Shown here: piece after piece, positions 17,972 through 24,866 of the stretch
Numbering within the stretch: the first letter of the stretch is position 1
Layout of the letters: each line of letters begins with the position of its first letter
Assembly: GCA_000299115.1 (NCBI GenBank)
Contig: CP003801.1
Location: 496,001-560,000 of the forward strand
Length of the DNA stretch: 64,000 bases
Origin: an alpha proteobacterium HIMB59
Lineage (GTDB): Bacteria; Pseudomonadota; Alphaproteobacteria; HIMB59
Reading direction: 5' to 3'
Notes under the pieces: model-generated
Database searches by the model: none
The model's input: only the letters and a program-made list of their open reading frames with translations
Told to the model about the DNA's origin: nothing
Translations under genes and position numbers: made by a program

Positions 17972-18419
17972 TTTTATATTTTTTTTGAATAGACTCGGGC
18001 CAAACTGATTTAATATATTCTAAGATAGACCAAACATCCTCGCCGCTAAGCTTGTCGTTGCCCTGCATTTTTCCATCATAATTTTCATTATAAAATTTTA
18101 AGCCATAGCGAATGATATTATAGAGCTGCTCTTCACTATGATGCCAAGTATGTCCAGTTCCATTCAGGGGCGGGGCATAGTTATGTCCATCTTCATCTAG
18201 AGAAGTTTTCCATTTAGGCTGTCCTTGTAAATTATCACCATGGCATGAGGCGCAATGGGTATAGTACAATGCTTTTCCTAATTCTAATTGAGCACTCACT
18301 TCCTCTAAAGAGGCACTTGAAGTCACGATTTCTTCAGAGTGCTTAGATTGAAATAACAGAAAGTATCCACCCACTAAAAGTAAGATGATAAAAACAATTA
18401 AAATCAGTATTTTTTTCAT
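17955..18419 (-). CDS. Membrane-anchored monoheme cytochrome c
   Basis: 154 residues. An uncleaved-looking N-terminal TM helix (residues 3-23) anchors a periplasmic class I cytochrome c domain. The heme motif CASCH is at residues 56-60 and Met118 (DGKMQGND) is a likely distal ligand. The ATG overlaps the stop of the CsoR-like gene by one base (TAATG), so it is in one operon with the repressor and likely metal-regulated. Similar short cytochromes sit beside cupredoxins in copper tolerance loci; the electron partner is unknown. Confidence 0.85.
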   Translation of the reverse strand: MKKILILIVFIILLLVGGYFLLFQSKHSEEIVTSSASLEEVSAQLELGKALYYTHCASCHGDNLQGQPKWKTSLDEDGHNYAPPLNGTGHTWHHSEEQLYNIIRYGLKFYNENYDGKMQGNDKLSGEDVWSILEYIKSVWPESIQKKYKTMTKH

Positions 18420-18691
18420 TAGGAATTAATTTTTTTAAACAAATCCGTAATTTCTTTTATTTTTTTATTTTTTTGAGATGAAGTGTTAACCGCTGTAATT
18501 ACACAGCTATTGATATGTTTTTCTAATATATTGTCTTCTAGGGATTTAATAGCTGAGGTGATGGCTCGGGTTTGTTGGAGAATATCCATACAATATTTTT
18601 TCTCTTCGATCATTTTTTCTACTCCACGAAGCTGGCCTTGAATGCGATGTATACGGTTGATATTTTTAGTATGATCTGGGTTTCTTGACAT
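18419..18691 (-). CDS. csoR: CsoR/RcnR-family metal-sensing repressor
   Basis: A 90-residue all-helical DNA-binding sensor. The family start RIHRIQGQLRGVEKMI is at 14-28. Cys34, His59 and Cys63 form the Cys-His-Cys set that binds Cu(I) in CsoR proteins. I see no extra N-terminal His pattern that would clearly make it a nickel/cobalt RcnR. It is divergent from the cupredoxin gene across a 55-base gap containing a TACT-C7-AGTA operator. Copper is the favoured inducer because of the cupredoxin and cytochrome neighbours. Confidence 0.9.
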   Translation of the reverse strand: MSRNPDHTKNINRIHRIQGQLRGVEKMIEEKKYCMDILQQTRAITSAIKSLEDNILEKHINSCVITAVNTSSQKNKKIKEITDLFKKINS

Positions 18692-18706
18692 ATTTTATTT
18701 ATAGCA

Positions 18707-18727
18707 ATATACTCCCCCCCAGTATAT
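18707..18727. promoter_or_regulatory. CsoR/RcnR-type single G-tract operator
   Basis: ATATACT, then seven C (seven G on the other strand), then AGTATAT: seven-base inverted arms around one homopolymer tract. This matches the TACT-G6-N-AGTA site described for the RcnR/InrS branch of this repressor family. It lies midway between the divergent csoR-like and cupredoxin genes. Confidence 0.85.
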
Positions 18728-18746
18728 AAAAAAAAATAGAGAAAAT

Positions 18747-19250
18747 ATGAAATCAATCCTTATATTTTTATTACTAAGTCTTTTTTCTTTTCAAGCTTAT
18801 GCCGGTCCCGGTGCCGATATAGGTAAAGTGGGAGAGGCAAAAGATGTTCAAAAAGTAATAAGAGTTCAAATGTACGATAATTATTTCAAACCCACTTCTT
18901 ATAAAATCAAAGCTGGTCAAACCGTGAAGTTTATTGTCGAAAACAAAGGTCAGTTTGTTCATGAATTTAACATTGGAACAGAGCCCCAACATCTAAAACA
19001 TCAACCCGAAATGGCAGAAATGACGATGATGGGAATTTTATATCCTGAGTATATTGATAAGGATAAAATGATGGAAATGGCTAAGATGAACCCTTCGATG
19101 AAACACTCTCATGGCAATAGTCTTTTATTAGAACCGGGAGAAAAGGGAGAATTAATCTGGCAGTTTTCCGATAACCAAGAAATTCTTGTTGCTTGCAATG
19201 TTCCAGGCCACTATGAAGATGGTATGGTCAACGAAGTAACCATAAGATAA
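18747..19250 (+). CDS. Periplasmic cupredoxin-domain protein
   Basis: 167 residues with a signal peptide (1-19, cleavage after AYA). The plastocyanin/azurin-like fold has the type-1 copper ligands His72 (FVHEFNIG), Cys150, His155 and Met160 (CNVPGHYEDGM). A Met/His-rich insertion at about 84-122 (several M, plus MKHSHG) could bind extra copper and resembles copper-tolerance cupredoxins. It is controlled from the csoR operator just upstream and followed 10 bases later by a DUF4396 gene. Role inferred: copper binding or delivery in the periplasm. Confidence 0.9.
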   Translation: MKSILIFLLLSLFSFQAYAGPGADIGKVGEAKDVQKVIRVQMYDNYFKPTSYKIKAGQTVKFIVENKGQFVHEFNIGTEPQHLKHQPEMAEMTMMGILYPEYIDKDKMMEMAKMNPSMKHSHGNSLLLEPGEKGELIWQFSDNQEILVACNVPGHYEDGMVNEVTIR

Positions 19251-19260
19251 CAGATATTAC

Positions 19261-19704
19261 ATGACAACAGCAGTAGCAAATTTTCACTGGAAGTGTAAAC
19301 ACACATGGAAACGTAGTGCCAATAACACCAAATGGTGCTTAATCGGTTGTGCTATTGGCGATATGGGAACTATTTTATTTTTTCAAATGACAGGAATTCC
19401 ATGGCCGACTATAGCGATCATGTCACTTGCTATTATTAATGGTCTTTTAACAAGCATCGCTTTAGAGACCATCATTTTGATGCGCCAGGAATTTAATTTT
19501 CAACAGGCGTTAAAAACCGCGCTAGGTATGAGTTTTATCTCTATGATATCAATGGAGGTCGCCATGAATATCACGGATATTCTTTTAACAGGAGGAGCCA
19601 TGCTGACTTGGTGGGCTGTACCTATTATGCTTTTTGTAGGATTTATCACTCCATGGCCTTACAACTATTGGCGTTTAAAGAAATTTAATATTGCGTGCCA
19701 TTAA
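19261..19704 (+). CDS. DUF4396 family membrane protein
   Basis: 147 residues with about four TM helices (roughly 24-43, 47-70, 85-105 and 112-135). The sequence shows the DUF4396 pattern: an N-terminal soluble stretch FHWKCKHTWKRSA, a Met-rich middle (SMISMEVAMNITD) and FITPWPYNYWRLKKF near the end. No biochemical function is established. It follows the cupredoxin by 10 bases, so is probably part of the copper-induced transcript. The Met and Cys content would suit copper passage, but this is a guess. It overlaps the next gene by 10 bases. Confidence 0.8.
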   Translation: MTTAVANFHWKCKHTWKRSANNTKWCLIGCAIGDMGTILFFQMTGIPWPTIAIMSLAIINGLLTSIALETIILMRQEFNFQQALKTALGMSFISMISMEVAMNITDILLTGGAMLTWWAVPIMLFVGFITPWPYNYWRLKKFNIACH

Positions 19705-20156
19705 TTAAGCTTTCTCTATCACTTCTTTTTACCTTATTTTTTACTAACTCCGTTTATGCAGATCAATTGACCGTTACCGATGGAGACACCATCCGCATAG
19801 GAGAAGAGCGAATTCGTTTTAGTGGAATTGATGCCCCAGAACTAAAACAAACGTGCCTTTATCAAGAAATAGAGTTTAATTGTGGAGAGTTTTCTAAAAA
19901 TCTTTTAATCGAAAAGGTATCCAATCAAGAGGTTCGTTGTATTAGAGAAAGCAAAGATCAATTCGGAAGAACTTTAGCTGAGTGTTTTGTGGGAAAAGAG
20001 TCCTTGAGTAGTTATTTAGTGCGAGAAGGATATGCTTTCGCTTACCGGAAGTACTCTGATAAATTTATTGCCGATGAAGAGCATGCTCAAAGTAAAGGCA
20101 ATGGAATGTGGAGTATGGAATTCCTTTTTCCTTGGGATTATCGACAACAAAATTAG
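19695..20156 (+). CDS. Secreted thermonuclease-family (SNase) protein
   Basis: 153 residues with a signal peptide (about 1-22). The staphylococcal-nuclease OB fold is seen in TVTDGDTIRIGEERIRFSGI with DAPE and a D-x-FGR segment (KDQFGRTLAEC), holding the usual Asp, Glu and Arg catalytic positions. Predicted periplasmic Ca-dependent nuclease, perhaps for nutrient scavenging. The start is GTG at 19695, inside the DUF4396 3' end. Four Cys could form disulfides. It is convergent with the next gene, their stops being adjacent. Confidence 0.85.
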   Translation: MPLIKLSLSLLFTLFFTNSVYADQLTVTDGDTIRIGEERIRFSGIDAPELKQTCLYQEIEFNCGEFSKNLLIEKVSNQEVRCIRESKDQFGRTLAECFVGKESLSSYLVREGYAFAYRKYSDKFIADEEHAQSKGNGMWSMEFLFPWDYRQQN

Positions 20157-20843
20157 TCAAATTAAATTTTCAGGATAAGAAATATTAAAATTACTATTCC
20201 AAATTTCTTGGTGCATAGAATTTTGATAAATATTATTTAAGGCATGATCAATTTTTTCTTTTAAAGAAAAGTTATCTTTTTGCATTGCAATCCCCCATGC
20301 ATTTTTTGTCTCCACAGTAAAAGCTATTTTAAATTTTGGATCTTGAATAGTGCCGCCAAAGGCTGGTTCATCATCTACGACACCATCAATTTCTCCATTG
20401 GATAGGGCATCTATCATTTCTTTAAACACATTATCCGAGGTACCGTCAAAAGCTCGATACTGACAACCTTTCCATTGTTGGGCGAGGGCCATATTTGTGC
20501 TTTCGTGAATTGCTCCTAGTATTTTGCCTTGAAAATCCTCTGGTTTTTCAAAGTGATCTTCGGAACGGATAAGAGCCGACTCATTAAAATAAGCATAGGG
20601 TTTGGAGTAGAGAAATTGTTTTTCTCTTTCTGGCGTTATCGCTGAGCCACACATTATGGCATCGGCATTCCCACTCAATAAATACGTTGAAAAATCTGCC
20701 CATTTGAGAAAAACCCACTGGAGCTCTTCCCCCATTTCTTTTGCAATAGCTTGTGCTATTTCGGGCTCAAATCCAAAGCGCTTATTATCTTCTGTCCAAA
20801 ATAAAGGCCTGGCATCAAGGTCAGCACAAATGAATTTAAGCAT
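20157..20843 (-). CDS. Family-3 solute-binding-like protein without signal peptide
   Basis: 228 residues with the periplasmic amino-acid-binding fold (SBP_bac_3): LFWTEDNKRFGFEPEIAQAIA, YLLSGNADAIMCGSAITPEREK and the hinge GEIDGVVDDEPA. The ATG at 20843 is followed directly by the first beta strand, with no hydrophobic leader. No in-frame upstream start gives one: the frame stays open for some codons but has no ATG, GTG or TTG. Either it is cytoplasmic or export depends on something unseen. No transporter subunits are adjacent. It is divergent from the FAD oxidoreductase, leaving a 55-base gap. Confidence 0.78.
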   Translation of the reverse strand: MLKFICADLDARPLFWTEDNKRFGFEPEIAQAIAKEMGEELQWVFLKWADFSTYLLSGNADAIMCGSAITPEREKQFLYSKPYAYFNESALIRSEDHFEKPEDFQGKILGAIHESTNMALAQQWKGCQYRAFDGTSDNVFKEMIDALSNGEIDGVVDDEPAFGGTIQDPKFKIAFTVETKNAWGIAMQKDNFSLKEKIDHALNNIYQNSMHQEIWNSNFNISYPENLI

Positions 20844-20898
20844 CTGGAATAATATTATTGGACTTGGGCTTTTTTGAAAACACTTTAAAATTTTATTT

Positions 20899-22125
20899 GT
20901 GAGTCAAACAAGAATAGCAGTCATAGGAGCAGGGATTATTGGATTGTGTTCTGCTTACTACCTTCAAAAAGCAGGGAACCAAGTCGTTTTGATCGACAAA
21001 CAAGAACCGGGCACAGGTACCTCGCGTGGACATGCGAGCATGATTGCTAATTATGGTGTTCCAGGTATTAATCAACCTCAAGTATGGGGACAGCTACCAA
21101 GATATCTTTTCTCCAAGACCTCACCCATAGCTATTCAATGGAGTAAAATAGGAAAACTAACTCCTTGGCTAATACAATTTTTAAAAAACTGCAATACCAC
21201 TTCAATGAAAAAAACAGCAGCGCATACTTCCTCTCTTCTTAAAAGCGCACTTCCCAATTATCAAGAATTATTAAAAGAAGTAGGGGCTCAAAACTTATTA
21301 ACTCATCGAGGAGTTTTGTATGTCTGGATTGATCCTCGTCAACAACCAAGTTCCACTCAAATTAATATTCGATCGGAGTCAGGAGTGGAACAAATCAAAT
21401 TATCTGGTGAAGAAATAAGAGAGTTGGAGCCTAATCTATCAAGTCAAATTCAAGGGGGATGGCATTTTCCAAAAGCACATCACACTCTTGATCCTGATCT
21501 GATCTTAGAAAAATTGTATCAAAACTTTCTTAGTCGAGGTGGTCAATTTCAAAAACAAGAAGTTTCAGCTATTCATCCCGAAGAGAGATCAACTCAAATC
21601 AATCATAGTGATTATGATCAGGTAGTTGTATGTACAGGAGCATTCTCAAAATCACTGGTAAAGCAAATTGAAGGTCAGTTCATTCCATTGGAAACAGAGA
21701 GAGGCTACCACATAGAATTTATTGAAAAACAACAACTTTTAAGTCGTCCTACCAGTTTGGTAGAGTCGGGTATGTACCTAACACCCTTACACAATAGACT
21801 GCGAGCCGTTGGAACTGTGGAGCTGGGAGGCTTACATTCTAATATCTCCCAAGCCCGTATAGATTATATTGCACGAGATGCTAAACGACTGCTGCCCTCA
21901 CTCCAAGATTATCAAAATCCTTGGCTTGGTTATCGCCCAACTCTTCCAGATTGTCTGCCAGTATTAGGAAGATCGCCGAAATTTAAAAATATTTTCTATG
22001 CTTTCGGTCATAATCATCTCGGTTGGACCCTAGGACCCACAACAGGAAAGTTGATCACTGATCTTATTTGTCATGGTAGGGAAATAAATTCAGTTTTTAG
22101 CATTAACAGATATCTTTCATCATGA
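20899..22125 (+). CDS. FAD-dependent amino-acid dehydrogenase (DadA/DAAO family)
   Basis: 408 residues. The N-terminal ADP-binding IGAGIIGLCSAYYL starts at about residue 9, with TSRGHASMIANYG as the flavin-contacting loop. The C-terminal DAO domain ends with LGYRPTLPDCLPVLG and FGHNHLGWTLGP. Such enzymes oxidise D-amino acids or related amines. The start is GTG at 20899. It overlaps the next gene as ATGA. It is not close enough to DadA motifs to be sure of D-alanine; D-amino acid or N-methylated substrates are possible. Confidence 0.85.
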   Translation: MSQTRIAVIGAGIIGLCSAYYLQKAGNQVVLIDKQEPGTGTSRGHASMIANYGVPGINQPQVWGQLPRYLFSKTSPIAIQWSKIGKLTPWLIQFLKNCNTTSMKKTAAHTSSLLKSALPNYQELLKEVGAQNLLTHRGVLYVWIDPRQQPSSTQINIRSESGVEQIKLSGEEIRELEPNLSSQIQGGWHFPKAHHTLDPDLILEKLYQNFLSRGGQFQKQEVSAIHPEERSTQINHSDYDQVVVCTGAFSKSLVKQIEGQFIPLETERGYHIEFIEKQQLLSRPTSLVESGMYLTPLHNRLRAVGTVELGGLHSNISQARIDYIARDAKRLLPSLQDYQNPWLGYRPTLPDCLPVLGRSPKFKNIFYAFGHNHLGWTLGPTTGKLITDLICHGREINSVFSINRYLSS

Positions 22126-22688
22126 AGCACATCATCAATATTTTTCTCATACTATTATGGAGCTTACCAATGAAAGCGGACGCTTTTTTTGAAGATTACT
22201 GTATTGGGTATTTTGAAGAAGTTTACTGGGTTCTAGATCCCATTGAGGAGGAAGAGGTTCGAGATGAAATTATAAATTTTTTTAATGAAAAATTTCCTCA
22301 ATCCGAGCCTCTCAATTTTAATTTGTATTATAACTCTTCCACAAGACAGTTTATTTTTAATGATCAAAACACAGACCATAGCCAGTTTATAGAAGTTAAT
22401 TATCCTAATTTTGAAATATTACTTTTAGATACTTATATAAGCCTGTTTACCCAAGGAGATAATTACTGCCCAGCTTTTTGGAATAACTGCTCAGAGGAGT
22501 CATTGGATAGTTTTTTTTCAGGGGCTAAAGAATTTAGTGATACTTGGAGAGGTGAGGAGAATGTTTTAAGTTTTCTTGAGAATGACTTCATCAATAATCA
22601 ATGCATTTCACTCCTCAATACTAAGATAGATCGAACTCAATTTATTGCTGATTTAAATATTCTTATTAGGGAATTAACAAATAACTAA
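22122..22688 (+). CDS. Hypothetical secreted acidic protein
   Basis: 188 residues not recognised. A signal peptide (about 1-21, ending MKADA) leads into an acidic mature protein rich in Asp, Glu, Asn and Phe, with five Cys (for example YCIGYF, NYCPAFWNNC and NQCIS) that could form disulfides. The ATG overlaps the upstream oxidoreductase stop (ATGA), so the two are co-translated. Likely periplasmic. No function assigned. Confidence 0.7.
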   Translation: MKHIINIFLILLWSLPMKADAFFEDYCIGYFEEVYWVLDPIEEEEVRDEIINFFNEKFPQSEPLNFNLYYNSSTRQFIFNDQNTDHSQFIEVNYPNFEILLLDTYISLFTQGDNYCPAFWNNCSEESLDSFFSGAKEFSDTWRGEENVLSFLENDFINNQCISLLNTKIDRTQFIADLNILIRELTNN

Positions 22689-22698
22689 CTATTTTGAT

Positions 22699-23856
22699 TT
22701 AGACCCGAAATCTTAGGTTTTTCTTAGATAACTCACTTACATTTGAGACACCCATTAAAATCATGTCTCGTTCAATTTCCTTTTTTAAATTACCCAGCGC
22801 TCTTTCCACACCTTTCTGCCCTCCAGCAGCTAGTGCATATAAATACATTCTTCCTCCAGAGCAAGCTTTTGCCCCTAAAGATAAGGCTTTTAATATATGA
22901 GTTCCTCTTCTAATGCCTCCCTCGCAAATAACATCAATTTTATCTCCGACTGCATTGACTATTTCTTCTAATTGGTCAAAAGGAGAGCGGGACCCGTCTA
23001 ATTGTCGACCGCCGTGGTTTGATATCATGATTGCAGAGGCGCCAACATCGACAGCTTTTTTAGCATCCTCAACTGACATAACCCCTTTAATTGCAAAAGG
23101 CTTTCCCCATTTCGAATTTATTTTTTCAATTTTTTCCCAGGATAAAGAGTTGTCTAGCATTTTTGTGAAATAATCACCCACACTAGTCATCAGGTTGGTT
23201 CCCTCTGTGACGTGTTTATTAAGATTGCTCAGTTCCCATTTGGGTTTAGTAAAATAATTAAACGCCCAAGCGGGATGAGTAGTAAAACTAATAATACTTT
23301 TTAGTGATAAACTTAGGGGAATAGTAAATCCGGTATACAAATCTCTTTCTCGATTACCTCCAACCAGAGAGTCAACAGTCACGGCCATTGTATCGAAGTT
23401 ATGCTCTTTGCACTGATCAATTAAATAGTCATTTAAGCCTTGATCTTTGTGTACGTAGAGTTGAAATAATTTCGGGGTGGAAATTAAGTTTGCGATTTCC
23501 TCAATACTCGCTGTTCCAAGTGAGGAGACGCCAAACATCGTACCAAATTTTTCAGCAGCCTTACCCACGCCGATTTCTCCATCAGGATGAAATAATCTTT
23601 GAAGAGCGGTGGGGGCGCAGTAAATGGGTAGATCTAATTTTTGACCCATCACAGTCGTTGACATATCAACTTTCTCAACACCAGTTAAAACATTTGGAAC
23701 CAAATCACATTGATCATAGGCTTCAGTATTCCGTCGGTAAGTTACCTCATCGTCTGCTGCTCCATCGATATAATGAAATATTGGAGAGGGAAGTCTGCAT
23801 TTGGCTAAATTTCTAAAATCCTTAATATTATGGCAGCTATTTATGTTCTTAAACAT
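22699..23856 (-). CDS. FMN-dependent alpha-hydroxy-acid dehydrogenase (LldD-like)
   Basis: A 385-residue TIM barrel of the lactate/glycolate oxidase family that oxidises L-2-hydroxyacids. HYIDGAADDEVTYRRN is the N-terminal FMN region. The catalytic block SNHGGRQLDGSRSP holds the active-site His and Arg, and IKGVMSVEDA the FMN-contacting Lys. Start: the ATG at 23854-23856 has AGGAAT just upstream; seven extra residues in the longer frame are unlikely. L-lactate is the usual substrate of LldD, but glycolate or mandelate-like acids are possible. It is divergent from two HTH genes, with paired palindromes between. Confidence 0.88.
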   Translation of the reverse strand: MFKNINSCHNIKDFRNLAKCRLPSPIFHYIDGAADDEVTYRRNTEAYDQCDLVPNVLTGVEKVDMSTTVMGQKLDLPIYCAPTALQRLFHPDGEIGVGKAAEKFGTMFGVSSLGTASIEEIANLISTPKLFQLYVHKDQGLNDYLIDQCKEHNFDTMAVTVDSLVGGNRERDLYTGFTIPLSLSLKSIISFTTHPAWAFNYFTKPKWELSNLNKHVTEGTNLMTSVGDYFTKMLDNSLSWEKIEKINSKWGKPFAIKGVMSVEDAKKAVDVGASAIMISNHGGRQLDGSRSPFDQLEEIVNAVGDKIDVICEGGIRRGTHILKALSLGAKACSGGRMYLYALAAGGQKGVERALGNLKKEIERDMILMGVSNVSELSKKNLRFRV

Positions 23857-23920
23857 ATTCCTATTCCTATAAATCAATAAAGATAGCCTAAAAGCCTTGA
23901 ATTATAATCAAAAAAAATAG

Positions 23921-23959
23921 TGGCCATTTTGGACAGTTTACCTATAGCCAAATTGGCCA
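23921..23959. promoter_or_regulatory. Paired palindromic operator-like sites
   Basis: TGGCCATTTTGGACA (23921-23935) and TAGCCAAATTGGCCA (23945-23959) are inverted copies of the same roughly 15-base site, each itself near-palindromic around CCAAAWTGG. Their centres are 24 bases apart. They lie between the LldD-like gene and the HTH pair and probably bind a dimeric regulator, perhaps one of those HTH proteins. Confidence 0.6.
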
Positions 23960-24032
23960 TTAAACATAATCTAAATAAAAGACTTATTATAAAGGTTAAT
24001 AATTTTGTTTTTTTCCTTCCTCACTCCTTGCT

Positions 24033-24068
24033 TAACCTGCCACTCCTCCTCCGGGCAGGTTAGGCTTT
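24033..24068 (+). terminator. Terminator-like hairpin in the leader of the HTH pair
   Basis: A nine-base perfect stem (TAACCTGCC, 24033-24041; GGCAGGTTA, 24054-24062), a 12-base loop, then GG and a run of T, ending only a few bases before the ATG at 24076. No plus-strand gene ends just upstream. It could be an attenuator, a translation-blocking hairpin, or the terminator of a short RNA starting in the divergent region. Confidence 0.6.
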
Positions 24069-24075
24069 TTTGATC

Positions 24076-24444
24076 ATGCCTTTAGATACAATAAAATCTA
24101 TTTTTACAAGAGCAGCCAAACAAAGACATAAATTATATTCCCTAGAGGAAATAGCAGATAAAATTAAATTAACGACCGAAAAAATTCAAATGATCGAAAT
24201 AGGAAATATCGAATTCGCTGTATTTCCCTATAACTACTACCATATGAAAAATTATCTCTGTTTGATAAATCCTAATGAATTAGACCAGATATCACTCAAT
24301 GACTTTCAAGCGACTCAAGATAATCATACACATTTAAATGATGTCTCTGATCAAATTGATAAGCAAGCCAGTCAAAATTCATTATTAATTTACCTAAACA
24401 ATTTTAAAAGTAAGATAAAAAAGTGCCTGATAAAAAATTCATAG
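24076..24444 (+). CDS. Small HTH-domain protein (RodZ N-terminus/Xre-like)
   Basis: 122 residues. Residues about 17-45 (YSLEEIADKIKLTTEKIQMI) have the Cro/CI-type helix-turn-helix spacing seen in RodZ-like HTH_25 domains. The remainder is Asn/Gln/Asp-rich with no TM segment. The ATG at 24076 follows a terminator-like hairpin and lacks a clear Shine-Dalgarno; a TTG six bases upstream is a possible alternative. The next gene begins 22 bases before its end, so expression of the two is linked. Function unknown; probably a DNA-binding partner. Confidence 0.6.
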   Translation: MPLDTIKSIFTRAAKQRHKLYSLEEIADKIKLTTEKIQMIEIGNIEFAVFPYNYYHMKNYLCLINPNELDQISLNDFQATQDNHTHLNDVSDQIDKQASQNSLLIYLNNFKSKIKKCLIKNS

Positions 24445-24866
24445 ATAGTTATTTTGCTATAACAGAGCATTTCCAAGAATTTTTAATTTCCATCAAAAGG
24501 AATTATCAAACAATAGATCATATCATCGTGATCTTATCTGTGATTAACCACACCAAAAAAACTATTAATCAAACAATTCAACAAAGCTCGCATTCAACGA
24601 ATACGAAAGAGATGGACCAAGAGATAGCCAAGGCCCTAGCTGAACATCCAGACTATGGAGTTACCTATAGCAGTATCTCAAGAGAAACTAATCTTCCCCG
24701 CACCACAGTCCGCCGAATTTGTGATACTTTCTTTAAACAAGGAATTTTAAAAAAAAATTCTCATGGTTTGATTATTATGGGAGATCGTATGCGAGAGCAT
24801 AATCAAAATATGCGAGAAGAGACTAAAAAGTTTTTTTATGAAGTTGCAGGAAAATTTAAAGATTAG
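24423..24866 (+). CDS. Winged-helix DNA-binding protein (IclR/MarR-like HTH)
   Basis: 147 residues starting at GTG 24423. The C-terminal half (about 70-125) is a winged HTH: VTYSSISRETNLPRTTVRRICDTFFKQGILKKNSHG, given here in pieces as SSISRETNLPRTTVRRIC (recognition region) and GILKKN (wing). The N-terminal part has the look of a helical dimerisation segment. It overlaps the previous HTH gene and converges on the polyol dehydrogenase with a four-base overlap. It is a candidate regulator of the divergent 2-hydroxyacid dehydrogenase. Confidence 0.68.
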   Translation: MPDKKFIDSYFAITEHFQEFLISIKRNYQTIDHIIVILSVINHTKKTINQTIQQSSHSTNTKEMDQEIAKALAEHPDYGVTYSSISRETNLPRTTVRRICDTFFKQGILKKNSHGLIIMGDRMREHNQNMREETKKFFYEVAGKFKD

